64,000 bases of DNA from assembly GCA_964247055.1 (NCBI GenBank), contig OZ176058.1:682001-746000 (forward strand), given 5' to 3'. The position numbers and the translations under genes are program-made. The stretch comes from Paragordius varius (taxonomy: Eukaryota > Nematomorpha). Within the stretch, counting starts at the first letter, position 1. Each line of letters starts with the position of its first letter. Under the pieces are notes generated by a model. That model was not told where the DNA came from. It ran no database searches and worked only from the letters and a program-made list of their open reading frames with translations. Positions 1 to 13,413 of the stretch are shown here, piece by piece.

Positions 1-170
1 TAAAAAAATTTTTTTTGACTAAAAAAAGTCATTTTTTTAAACTATAAATGTTTCAATAAATTTAGTTAAACTTAAATGATTTATATAAGGTTGATTATAT
101 ATTGATAGTAAAAATATAATTAAAATTTTACGGACAAAACGAAATTAATTTTGGTTACGAAAATATTATA

Positions 171-409
171 TATCATTTAAAGTTCAAATACACCCTTGAA
201 CGATTCAAATCCACCCTAAAAATAAAATATGTGTTTTCGGGCAGTTAATATAACTAACATTTATAAAAAAATCTAGATTTATGGCGCATAGTTTATATTT
301 TTCAGTATAATTTTAAACATTTCCTTTTTAAAAATATAGTTTTTAAATTTATATATAATTCATTTTTAGGGTGAATTAAAATTGTTCGAGGGTGAATTTG
401 AATCTGGTA
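171..409. mobile_element. MITE family B (ACCATTTAC ends)
   Basis: Ends TATCATTTAAAGTTCAAATA and, inverted, GGGTGAATTTGAATCTGGTA, with the usual internal TATGGCGCATAGTTTAT block. It appears inserted in a family A element. Diverged. Confidence 0.75.
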
Positions 410-423
410 TATATTTTCACTTA

Positions 424-1622
424 CAGGAAAAACTAAAATTATACGGACGAAATGTAAAAATATAAAGAAAAATATTTTTTTCAAAAGACAATCATACTCT
501 TTTAATCTTGATTTTACTAATAAAACTCATTTTAAAATGCTAAGAATAAAAAAAGAGATTTATATTGGTAACATAATCAATTATAGATTTTAGGCTTGTT
601 ATTTAGTATATTACTAGGATTAATTTAGGTTTGAAAAAGTATGGTTGTTTAGAAAAATTTTTTTTATCACTTTATTTTTAAGTTTTGTCCATATATAATA
701 TTTACTGTAATATAATCATTATGTATAATTGAAGTTAAAAAGTTTGTAAAGGGAAAATTTTAAAAATAAGGATGGTTATTATAGAAATATCTTTTTATTT
801 TTACGGTTTGTCCGTATAATTTCCTTTACTCTAAATCTGGGCTTATTAAAGTTAATCATGATTTTTCGAATAGATGGATATGTTAAGGTAGTAGCTAATT
901 TAACCGTAAAAATTTAAATTATACGGACAAAACGTAAAAATATAAAGATAATGTTTTTTTCAAGAGACAACCATATTTATTTAATCTTGATTTTTTTAAT
1001 ATATAACTCATTGTTATAAACTACAAAGTATAATATAGTAATGTAAATTGATAACACAATAAATTATGTAATTAAACTTTGATTAATTAAGATTTAAAAA
1101 GTATGGTTGTTTTTTGATAGATTGAAATTATACGGATAAAACCTAAAAAAATAAAGACATTATTTTTATTTAAAAGACAACCCCATACTTTTTCAAACAT
1201 AAATCCTTTTAAAAGTATTTAATAAGAATCTTGAAATATGTTATTAATTCTGTTACCAATATACATAATTATTTTGGTCTGCAATTTAAAAACAATGAGT
1301 TATATTTAAAATAATCAAGCTATGGTTGTCTTTTCCAAAAAAATTGTCTTTATGTATTTTCCAGTTTTGTCCGTATAATTTCAAATTTTGCTGTATTTTT
1401 CTTCTAAATAACAACCATACTTTTTTAATCTTGATTTTTTTATTATATAACTCATTGTTTTAAACTACAAAATAATATAAAATAGATTGCGTTACCACTA
1501 TACATGTCTATTTAATGCTTTCCAATTTAGAACAATAAGTTATAATTACAACTAAGGTTTTAAGGATGGTTGTTTTTCTTTATATTTTCACGTTTTGTCC
1601 GTAATATAATTCATTTTCAGTG
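424..1622. mobile_element. Cluster of MITE family A copies
   Basis: Several overlapping copies of an element with inverted ends TAAAAATTGAAATTATACGG and TAAAGACAA, facing each other across an internal block with AAAACAATGAGTTATA. Ends are seen at about 424, 832, 902, 1115, 1378 and 1605. TA-flanked CAGT ends suggest the Tc1/mariner type. No coding sequence. Confidence 0.8.
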
Positions 1623-1862
1623 AAAATCTTGCTTTATTATGCATAAAAAAACTCATACAATGAAAATGGGTAAGCAGATTAAAGTATAATTATAAATTTA
1701 AAATATTTATTTCATTGTAAATACAAATTTCAATTTTCATAATATATATAATTATATATATATATATATATAATCATAAATTTTATATAGGATATGATAT
1801 TATAAATGCAATATATATATATTTTCTAAATCTAATGTTAATTTTCTGGTATATAAATGGTG

Positions 1863-1903
<41 letters not shown>

Positions 1904-2171
1904 TGTATAAAAAAATCAAAATCACCGATAAATTGGAAAAATAAAATAATTTGAAAATTTATGCAAAAAAAGAAAAGAATATAATTTATGCTTAGTTACA
2001 GAAAGAGCAAAATAAAAGGCTGGTTGATTGGATCTTTAATTGGCTTATAAAAAGAAAAAAAAGTGTTTTAGAATATTTTTTGCTAAAATATTTTTTCATT
2101 ATTCACTAATTAATAGAATATTTTAACTAATAATTATTCTTTTTACTGATGCTTGTTTTATTAAATTATTA

Positions 2172-2413
2172 CAGTAAAATGAAATTATACGGACAAAACG
2201 TAAAAATATAAAGACAAATATTTTTCTAATATACAACAATACTTTTAAAATTTCATTCAGATGTATATTGGTAAAATAATCAATTATATATTTTGTTGAT
2301 ATTAAGTTTTTACTAGGATTAATTTAGATCTTAAAAAGTATGGTTGTATTTTAGACTAAAATATTTGCCTTTATATTTTTGTTTTGTCCGTATAATTTCA
2401 GTATTTACTGGAT
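2172..2413. mobile_element. MITE family A copy
   Basis: Begins ACAGTAAAATGAAATTATAC and ends with the inverted GTCCGTATAATTTCAG. A second, weaker copy lies at about 2466-2745. Confidence 0.8.
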
Positions 2414-2745
2414 ATAATATATATATCACACCATATTAAATATACACATATTTTAGGATAAAAAACGAAATTATACTATGGACAAAACAAAATATAAAGA
2501 CAAAATATTTTATTTAAAGACAACCATGCTATTTTATTCAATTATTACCTTATATATATAATATTTAATTACAATTGTAAAATATATAATTGTGTTATTA
2601 CAATCGATATTCCTATTTTATACTTTGCAATTATTAATTATGGTTTATATTTTTTAAAAAATTTTAAGATTTAAAAAGTATGGGGTTGGTTGCTTTAAAA
2701 TAAAAATATATGTCTTTATATTTTTGTCCTAATTATTTTTTCAAT

Positions 2746-3841
2746 TTATGTAATATATAATCATATTCAAGTATATATCATTTAGTTTTAAGCTAAATTT
2801 TACAGAAAAAACTTATAGTTTTTCAATCACTTTTCAAATTTCTGTTAGTATGGAGGCCAAAATATATTTATATGCCAATTATATTTTTTTTAGCTTTTTT
2901 GCAAGATTTATTTTTCGAATATAACACAGTTTTAAATTTTCAGTGTAAACTTTATTTATTGTTGAAACTTTATAAACAATCAACTAATTTATCACTTTGA
3001 TATCTAATTAATAGGTAAATAATACATTTTTAAACAAATTTTGCGGTTAATATAAATTTTATTTTGGGTTTTTTCAGATCTTTTTTATACTAAAACTCTA
3101 GAGAGTTTTATAATATAATTCTCGATAGAAATATATGTGAGTTTCAAAAGAGTAATTTAAGCACTTTTTAAGTTTTGAAATGTAGTAGAATATATCTTGT
3201 CAGTGTTTTTCGTTTAAAGGTATATCACTTTAAATTTTATTACAAAAGTTCTAATAGTATCATTTTCGACAGAAATATATGTTTTAAAAGTGCAATTTAA
3301 ACATTTTTTTTAAACTTTCAAGTTTTTCGTTTTTAAATGCTGTGCGTAGAAGAATAGGGGTATATCACGGGGTTATTTTGAGCATAGTTGAATTGATCCT
3401 AAATCACCAATAGTTGATGGATTTGTAGTATTGTGCGTTTGTGGGTTTAAAATCCAATAATTAAAAACATCTCTAAATTTTATAGGAAAAAAAAATTGTT
3501 AAATATAGCAATTAAAAATTTTAATTTATAATATTTAAATTTAAAAAGGATTTTTAAATGTTTCAAAAAGTCAACCATATATTTAGTATCATTAATTTTT
3601 ATATATACGTTAAAATTGAAATTATACGCGAGGACAAAAAAAATAAAACAAATGTTTATTTTCACTAATACAATGATACCTTTTTGAACCTCAATTTTTA
3701 TTTACTAGAAATAAAATTATATTACTAATTTATATTCTTTCTTTTATATTTTGCAAAATATAGCATATCAAAAAAATATATTTAGATTTTTTATGTTTTA
3801 CCCTTATAATAATTACTGCAAGTTCAAATGATTAGGTTACA
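2746..3841. other. Spacer with weak duplications
   Basis: No gene recognised. 3125-3220 and 3265-3345 are a diverged direct duplication (GAAATATATGTG/GTTTT...). The rest is AT-rich sequence and a partial family A end near 3616. Confidence 0.5.
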
Positions 3842-4142
3842 ATAAAAATTGAAATTATACTATGTAAGGACCAAACGTAAAAATATAAAGACAAATATTT
3901 TTTTTCTATTTTTACAAAAACCTTAATTTTTCTTTATATTAGCTATTTAGTTACAATTGTAAAATATAGAAATGATTGTTTTAGTAATATATATCTCTAT
4001 TTCACACTTTGCCATTTAAAACAATGAGTTATATTGTTATATATCTGGATTTAAAAAGTATAGTTGGTTGTCTTTTAAAAAAAATATTTGTCTTTATATT
4101 TTTACGTTTTGTCCATGGTATAATATCAGTTTTTACTGTAAA
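3842..4142. mobile_element. MITE family A copy
   Basis: Inverted ends AAAAATTGAAATTATAC and ATATCAGTTTTTACTGTAA around the AAAACAATGAGTTATATTG block. The short open frame at 4009-4227 is MITE sequence. Confidence 0.8.
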
Positions 4143-4239
4143 TATATCAATTGAAATTAGAAATATATATCATCATTTAAGCCACATATATAATTGTAAA
4201 ATACATTTTGGAAAAGCAAATAGTTAGACTTTTTCCTAT

Positions 4240-5296
4240 AGCATTTGCACAGTTCAGGAGTGTCTTTAAAGACTTTAAATTGGTCATTAAACATTTAAGT
4301 TGGTCCTCGAAAACTTTTTTGTTTTGCTTTTATTAACTTTTATCAATCTAATCGTATAAATAATTTATCTATTTTATCATTTTTAACCTAATCTATATAA
4401 TCTTTAAATCAATATCAACTTTTAGTTCAAATCTAACTAGAAGTTTCAGAACCAACTGATGTTTAAGGAGCGTCTTAAAATGTCCAAGGACAAACTTTAA
4501 GTGTTCAAGAATAAACTTGAAGTGTTCAAGGTCAAATTTGAAATGTTTAAGGACCAACTTGAAATGTTCAAGGATACTCTTGAAATTCTAATGGTAAATT
4601 TGAAGTGTTCATGGACAAACTTGAAGTTTTCATAGACAAACTTGAAATGTTCAAGGACAAACTTAAAATATTCAAGGACAAATTTGAAGTGTTCAAGAAC
4701 CAACTTGAAGTGTTCAAGGACCAACTTAAAATGTTTAAGTGCAAACTTAAAGTGAGGACAAACTTGTAATATTCAAGAAGGACGATCTTGAAGTGTTCAA
4801 AAAAAAACTAGAAGTGTTCAGGAATTAACTTGAAATGTTCAAGGACAAACTTAAGTGTTAAAGGAAAAACTTGAAGTGTTCAAGGACCAACTTAAATTGT
4901 TTAGGAACCAACTTGAAGTGTTCAAGGACAAACTTGAAGTTTCAGAAAAACTTATGTTCAAAGACCAACTTAAATTGTTCAGGAACCAACTTGAATTGTT
5001 TGAAGTGTTCAAGGACCAACTTAAAGTATTCAAGGACCAACTTGAAATTTTTAATGAAAAACTTGAAATGTTCAAGGACAAATTGAAGTGTTCAAGGACA
5101 AAACTTGAAATGTTCAAGGACCAACTTAAACTGTTTAAGGACCAACTTGAAATGTTTAAAGATCAACTTGAAGTTCAAGGAAAATCTTAAAATATTCAAG
5201 GACAAACTTGAAGTTTAAGAAAAACTAATGTTCAAACAACTTGAAATGTTCAAGAACCAACTTGAAAGTTCAAGGACACTCTTGTAATCCAAATGG

Positions 5297-5298
<2 letters not shown>
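4240..5298. mobile_element. MITE family L with expanded 21-bp arm
   Basis: Left end GCATTTGCACAGTTCAGGAG. The right end read in reverse is ACCATTTGGATTACAAGAGT, so the termini are inverted copies, also matching 62530. The left arm has about four 21-bp units; the right arm (4440-5290) has about forty of the TTCAAGGACCAACTTGAAAT kind. Several open frames on both strands come from the 21-bp (seven-codon) period. Confidence 0.8.
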
Positions 5299-5328
<30 letters not shown>

Positions 5329-5359
5329 TGATTAAATACAATATTATTTTAGTTTTAAA

Positions 5360-5536
5360 TTACTTGCAATGCGAAACAACACAATAATCCGAACAGTAAG
5401 GTTCAGTCGGCCTGTTTAAATTTTCATTGGGTATTACTTCAACGAAATTTTTATAATTTTGACAATCAAATCTTTGACAATTGGTAGAATTAAAATCGTA
5501 ATTTGAATTATTATTGAGAATATTACTTTGGTTATC
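5360..5536 (-). CDS. TOX: TOX C-terminal exon
   Basis: Acceptor TTTGATAG before GATAACCAAAG. It encodes 58 residues with C-x4-C (CQRFDC) and [12 protein letters not shown], then TAA at 5362-5360. In other TOX proteins the HCR/HCK is followed by DVF and more sequence. Here TGCAA|GTAATT could be a phase-2 donor at 5364/5363, so the stop may lie in an intron, with a last exon beyond the window or hidden in repeats. I see no such exon in 1-5300. Confidence 0.88.
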   Translation of the reverse strand, partial: DNQSNILNNNSNYDFNSTNCQRFDCQNYKNFVEVIPNENLNRPTEPYCSDYCVVSHCK

Positions 5537-8500
5537 CTATCAAATATATATATATATATACAGTAGCGTATGGCATAAAACATTATTAGTCCATAATAAA
5601 ATTAAAAATTGTTTTTTTTAGAAAAAACAAGGGGATATTATAGATATGTGTAAATACACCTAGGTTTGTTTTTTTTTTAAAAAAAAACATTTGTTTATTC
5701 TTTTATGGACTAATAATGTTTTATGCCATACGCTACTGTATATATATATATATATAATGGTAGGAAACATTTATATTGGCTGGAAAAATCATAAATTTGA
5801 TCTAAATTACAGTAAAAATGATAAATTATACAGATGTGTGCGTCAAAACTAAAAAAATTTTTTTTTCAACTATAAACCTTGATATACTATTTACAATTCA
5901 AATTCACCCTTAAAAAATTCAAATTCACCCTTATTCAGATTAATCCTTGAACAATTCAAATTCACCCACAAATTTAAATTCGTCTTAAAATAAATTGAGT
6001 GTGTTTAGATTATAAATACCTATTAAATATTTATATATATTTAAAAAATTTTTTTTTCAAATTATTATAATGCTGAAAAAATAATTAACTATGCGCCATA
6101 AAGATATATATCATATTAATAATGAATTAGATTAGTTTGAAAATTCATAATCTATTAGAATGAATTTAAATTGTTTAAGGGTGATTTTAAACTGTAAATG
6201 GTATATAGATCTCTATTTCACATTTTGCCAATTTAAACAATGAGTTTTATTAAAATAAATCAGGATTTAAAAAGTAAAATTGTCTTTTTGAAAAAAGCAT
6301 ATGTTTGTCCGTATAATTTTAGATTTTACTGTAAAAATGTTAAAAAGAATTGTTGAGCGCTGATAAATACTCATTAACCATTATAAATACACTTTAAATC
6401 AAAATTGTATCCCTTTAACCAAAAATATGTCCAAAAAAACCAATAATAATATAACATTTTTCTGGAAAGTTATCAACAATATTTGAATAAAATATCTAAT
6501 AAAATCAACATAAATTCTTTTAGACCAAAAATTTTTTAAGCAAAATTTTTTCTAAAAAACCAATAAAATTAATTTTACATTTTTGCAAAGAAGGATTTGA
6601 GTAACTAAAAATATCATACAAAATTACATTTTATAAAAAAATTTTTTTAATCAATATAGATTTCTTTTAAGCCAATCAATCCAAAAAATATATCTAAAAA
6701 ACCAATAAAATTAATTTTACATTTTGTGATTAAGTATCAAGAGTGTTTGTAAGCTAATAAATACTTTTTTTCAATATAAATGCTTTTTAAACCAAAATTT
6801 TGACTTTTTTAACCTACAAACATAATCTAAAAAACCAATATAAATACTCTTTAAACCAAAAAATATATCTAAAAAAACCCAAAAAACAAAATAAAAACCA
6901 AAATAATTTTACATTTCTTGCAAGGATTTTAAATAATTAATATTTTTATTAATATATGTTATTCAACAACCGTTTAAGGTAATAAAGACCTAAAACACCA
7001 ATATAAATGCTTTTTAAACCAATAAAAAGACTTTTAAACCAAATTTTGAATATTTCAACCAAATTTATATAAAACACCTAAAAAATATTTTTTTTAAAAA
7101 AACTATAAAAACCAAAATCTTACATTTTGGCAAAGAGGTTATACAAAATAACATTTTATAAAACAACTTTGTTAGTCAATATAAAAACTCTTAAATGATT
7201 ATTTTGATTTTTCAACCTAAAATTTCAAAAAACCAATAAAACCCAAATTTTTTCCATAAAAAACCAATAAAAACCAAAATAATTTTACATTTCCTGCAAT
7301 GACGTTTAAATAATTAATATTTTTATTAATATACGTTATTAAACAACCATTTAAGGTAATATACCTAATAAATAAAAATTCCTTTTAGGCCAAAATTTTA
7401 ACTTTTAAATCCAAAATTATATAAAAACCCAAAAAATATATCTAAAAAAACAATAAAAACCAAAATTATACATTTTCTGAGAGGAGATTTGAAAAATTTA
7501 AATTGTGGTTATTAACAATTATATACGTTACTTAAAAAAATGTTCAAGCTAATAAAATACTTAATAAACCATTATAAAGACTTCTTAAACCAAAATTTTA
7601 ACTTTTAACGCAATATATCTATAAAACCCAAAAATTTTATCATAAAAAAACCAATAAAAACCAACATAATTTACATTTCCTGGTAAGAGGATTGAATAAA
7701 TATTTTTATTAATATACGTTATTCAACAACCGTTTAAGGTAATAAATACCTAAAACACCAATATAAATGCTTTTTAAACCAATATAAATTCAATTTAACC
7801 CAAAAATATATCTAAAAACCCAAAAATTAAATCTAAAAAACCAAATTAATTTACATTTTCTGAGAGGAGATTTGAATAGTTAATCAAAATATTATACAAA
7901 ATTACATTTTATAAAACAACTTTTTTAACCAATATAAATTCCATATAAGCATATTAACCCAAAAAATATATAAAAAAAACAAAATTTTTTTAAAAAAATG
8001 TTCAAGCTAATAAAATACTTAATAAACCAATATAAATACTTTTTTCAACCTAAAACATAATCTAAAATAACAAATAATATATAAAACCCAAAAATATTTC
8101 CATAAAAAATCAATAAAAACCATAAAATTATACAATTCCTGGAAGGATGTTTGAAAAATTAATATTTTTATTAATATAAATTCCTTTTAAGCCAATTAAC
8201 CCAAAAAATATATCTAAAAAATACATTTTGTGATTAAGTATCAAGAGTTGATTCATAAGCTAATATATGCTTTTTAGCCAATATAAAGTGCTTTATATTA
8301 ATATAAATTCATTTTAACCCAAAATATATATCTAAAAAACCAATAAAACCCAAACAAAATAAAAAGACTTTTTTAGCCAATATAAATACTTTTTAATCAA
8401 TACAAATACTTTTTAATCAATACAAATACTTTTCTAGCTAATATTTTATAAAAAACTACAAAAAACCAAAAAAATAATTTACATTTCCTGAAAGGAGGTT

Positions 8501-10881
8501 TGAATAATTAATATTTTGCTTATTAGCAATTATAAAATATTAATATACGCTATTCAACAATCGTTTAAGGTAAAAAAAACCAAATAAACCAATATAAATT
8601 CCTATTTAGCCAATATAAAGACTTTAAATTAAATTTTTCAACCTAAAACATATATCAAAAAACTCATAAAACCCAAAAATTTTTTTTTTAAAAAAAATCA
8701 AAACAAAAATAATTTACATTTCCTGGAACAAGGAGATTTGAATTATTAATATTGTGCTTGTCATTCAATAAAATTCTTAAAATATTACTAGGCGACTTTT
8801 TAAATACTTTCTCGGCCAATATAAATTCTCTTTAAACCAATAAAACCCAAAAAATATATGTAAATAAAAACCAATAAAAACAAAATTATACCATAAAACT
8901 CCAAATTTTTTAATTTAAAAACCAAAATATATGCATAAAAAAAATTATAATTTACATTTCCTGGAACAAGGAGATTTGAATTATTAATATTTTTATAAAT
9001 ATACGTTATTCAACAACCGTTTAAGTTAATGAAAAACTTAAACCAATTTAAATTCCTATTTAATCAATAAAAAGATTTCTTAAACCAAAATTTTGACTTT
9101 TTTAGTCAAATCATATAAAAACCCAAAAAATTATATAAAAACCTAAAATATAAATCTAAAAAACAATATAAAGTTTTAAATTAAATTTTTTAATTAAAAA
9201 AACTAATAAAAACCAATATTTTACATTTCCTGAACCAAGGAGATTTGAATAATTAATATCCTTATTAATTATAAAATATTATTATTCAACAACCATTTTA
9301 GTTAATAAAATACCTAATAAACCAATTTTAATTCCTATTTAAACCAAAATTTTGAATTTTAAAACTATTTGATTTTTCAACCTAAATAATAAATCTAAAA
9401 ACCCAAAATTATATAATAAAACCTAAATAAACCAATAAAAACCAAATAAAAATCAAAATTAATTTACATTTCCTGGAACAAGGAGATTTGAATTATTATT
9501 AATATTTTGCTTGTCATTCGATAAAAATCTTAAAATATTACTAGGTGTCTTTTATACCACTTTCTTGGCCAATATAAATTCTTTTTAAACCTAAAAATAA
9601 ATCTAAAAACCCAAAAAAAAAACCAAATTTTTACATTTCCTGCAAGGATTTTATTATTGAAAAACCGTTTAAATAAATAAAAACTTAATAAACTAATATA
9701 TATTCACTTTTAAACCAAAAATATATCTAAATAAGAACTAATAAAAACAAAATTATACCAATAAACCAAAAAAAAATTTTTAAAAAACTACAAAAAACCA
9801 ATAAAAAACAAAAATAATTTTACATTTTCTGAGAGGAGATTTGAATAATTAATATTTTGCTTGTCATTCGATAAAAATCAAAACAAAATTATACCATAAA
9901 ACCCAAAAACAATTTTCAATCCAAAAATATATTTTTTTAAAAAACCATAAAAAACCAAAATCTATTTACATTTCCTGGAACAAGGATGTTTGAATAATTG
10001 TTAATATTTTGCTTGTCATTCGATAGAAATCTTTGAATGTAAGCCCGTTCATTTTCAATCCCAATATTAATGTAATTAGTTTCAAGCTTTTCAATATTAT
10101 TGCTATTGTTCGAATTAAATTCATTTTCATTGGAATTACAATTGGAATTTAAAATAATCTTTGAGTTTTTGGTTAAATTAACATTTTGTAATTTATTTTT
10201 TGTTGAATAATTTTGTTGTTTAAGGGCAGTTTTTGAAGCAGGATTGGTTATGTTTGAATGGGAATGTTGAGATGATTCTAAGATAATAAAATAAATAAAA
10301 AAATGATTTAAAAATGGAAAATACAGTCATGTATCCTTTATTTTATCATAAATTTATTTTTTTTTTGTTAATTGGGGGGCTAAATATATTTGTTAAAGAA
10401 TATGGAAAAAACAAAAAGAGCTCTATGTGGTAATTTTTTATACTTTTTTTGCAAAATATGATATTGTTAATACTACATAGAGCTCTTTTTGTTTTTTTCC
10501 ATATTCTTTACCAAATATTTATACCATCATTTAACAAAAAAAAGAAAATAAAATGATTCAAAAATGATTAAAAAAAATTAAAATACAGTCATGTATCCTT
10601 TATTTTATCAAAAATTTATTTATTTTTTCGTTAAATGGGGGTATAAATATTTGGTAAAGAATGAAAAAAAAACAAGAGCTCTATATGATATTAGAATTTT
10701 ATATTCTGCATCTAAAAAGTATAGGAATTTACCATAGAGCTCTTGTTTTTTCCATATTCTTTACCAAATATTTATACGCACCCATTTAACAAATAAAAAT
10801 TAATTTTTGATAAAATAAAGGATACCTGACTGTATATATATATATATATATATATAAATGGTGCTTATTTTATGCTTATAC

Positions 10882-10913
<32 letters not shown>

Positions 10914-13377
10914 TATATTATTTATATAAATGGTAATTATTCTATACTATAGTATGGCAATTTGCAACACAAGACAGTAGTGTATGGAAAAAAGAGAGGG
11001 AATAATTGTTTATTCCCCCTTGTTGTTGTTTTTTCCCATACACTAGTGTGTTGTGTTGCGAATTGCCCAACTAATGTATGTTTGACCATTAAAATGCATA
11101 CTGTATATACAAAAGTTTATTTTTAAAAATCCTGATATTTCATATTATTATATGGCTTTTATATATTAAAATTAAAAAAATTCATACTTATAATAGAAGT
11201 AAATTTTATCGATAAAGGTTATAGGTTAAAGAAAACTTTTTTGACGTTTTAAATTATATTATTTCTCAAAATACAAAATAAATTTTTTTTAAATTATTTA
11301 TATATATATGCCATTTATAATTTAAATTCACCCTTAAACAATTCATATTCACCCTAAAATTAATTATGTGCTTTTTAAGATTAAAATAACCTATAATTTA
11401 AATATTAATAAAATTTTGTTTAAAATTAATATATTACTAAAAAAATAATAAACTATGTCATAAGAATATATACTTTAAATTAATGATGAGTTATATTAGC
11501 CCGAAAACGCATAATTTTTTTTAGGGTAAATTTGAATTGTTCAAGGGTGAATTTGAATTGTAAATGGTATATATAATTTATATTTTTAAATTAATGCTAT
11601 ATATACTCTAAAAATCACAATTTTTTTAAATAAAAATATAAAATATAAGGGTTTATATTTATATATATATATATATATATATAAATATTCTAAAAATCAT
11701 ATTTTTCTTATAAAATCAAAATTAAAATCGAAATATATACTATACATATTCCAAAAATTATAATTTTTTCAAAAAAATTTATAAAAAATAAAAATATACT
11801 ATTATTTTGAGCTATTTTAGATTTCGATGTGGAAAAAAATATATTATTATTATCATCGTTTTGTTGAGTGGTGAAATTATCGCCTTTTGTAGCATTATTG
11901 TTAGGATTAAATTTAGCCTTAGAATTCGAAGGGGAAATCAGGTGATCTGCATGCGAATTTTGATTAAGATTGGTGAAAAATGGTTTATAACTCGTAACAT
12001 ACCCTTCGCCAGTCTAAAAAATTTATAAATAAAATAATAGTTGAAAAAATTAAATATTTTTAAAAAAATTATATAAATATTTCTTAAAAACCTAAAAAAA
12101 ACATACTATTTTTTATATTCTTAAAAAATTATATATATATTTCTTGAATAAACAATTCTAAGAATGTTAACCTAAAAATAAATCTATAAAAAATTATATA
12201 AATATTTCTTGAAAACAATTTTTAAAATGTTAACTTAAAAAATAAATCCAAAATTTTCAATTTAAGTATGAAATTTTTTTATAAATTTTCATTTGAAAAA
12301 TGCCAGTCTAGAAATTATAAAAAATATATTATACATTTATTAAAAAATTAAATAATTTCAAAAAAAAATAAATTTAAAAAACATAATATTCCTAATTATT
12401 ATCAGTCGCATAGTCAAAAAATACTATTTTTTATATTCTAAAATTAGAAAAATGGTTTATAACTAGAGACATATCCTTCGCCAGTCTAAAATTTTTAAAA
12501 AAAAATATATAGTTATGAATTGCTTAATAATTACTTAAAAATTTCTATAAAAATTAAATATTTTCAAGAAAATTATATAAATATTTTTTAAAAAACAATT
12601 TTTGAAATGTTAACCTAAAAATAAATCCAATATTTTAATTAAATATGGAATTTCTTTATAATTTTCCATTTCAAATATGAAATATGGTTTATAACTGGTA
12701 ACATACCCTTATTCAGTTTAATAATTAAATTATAAATTAAATCTATAAAAATTTATCTAAATATTTCTTGAAAAACAATTTTAAGAATGTTAACCTAAAA
12801 ATAAATCCAAAATTTTAGATTTAAATACGGAATTTTTTTTATAAGTTTTCATTTTAAATATGCCAGTGTAGAAATTATAAATAATATATAATTATACATT
12901 TATTAAAACATTAAATAATTTAAAAAATTATATAAATTTAAAAAACATAATATTCTTAATTATTATCAGGCGCATAGTCAAAAAATACTATTTTTTATAT
13001 TTTAAAATATGGGAAATGGTTTATTCGTAACATACCCTTTACCAGTCTAAAAAATTATGAAAAATAAAATAATAGTTAAAAAAATTAATATATATATATA
13101 TAATTACTGACTATTTTTTTAATTAAAAATATATTTATCATTTTATAAAAAATAAATATTTTATAATAGCAAACTTTTCCATTATTTCCAGAGAGGGTGC
13201 TTGAATTTTTCATACGATAATCCGCCAGCTTTCTGATATAATCTTTTTTAGCCATCTCAGTTTTGCGTTTATAAGTCTAAGAATAAGTAATTAATAAAAT
13301 AAAACTATAAATTTATTAATTAAATTATATTTTAAATACTTTTTTTTATTTTTTTAAATAATTTATATTGATGGTAG

Positions 13378-13413
<36 letters not shown>

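Noticed and set aside
4497-5190. Open frames of 71-111 codons rich in FKDQLE or NISSFSLN repeats
   Set aside because: Same artefact from the family L 21-bp array; open on both strands and in two frames.
6450-9880. An ordinary dispersed repeat as the source of the TOX intron 6 array
   Set aside because: The unit continues into the reading frame of exon 6 in three copies and is not seen elsewhere in the window. A genome-wide search could still change this.
11807-12028. Plus-strand 73-codon frame
   Set aside because: Antisense of TOX exon 5, whose minus reading has matching splice phases and Asn-rich coding sequence.
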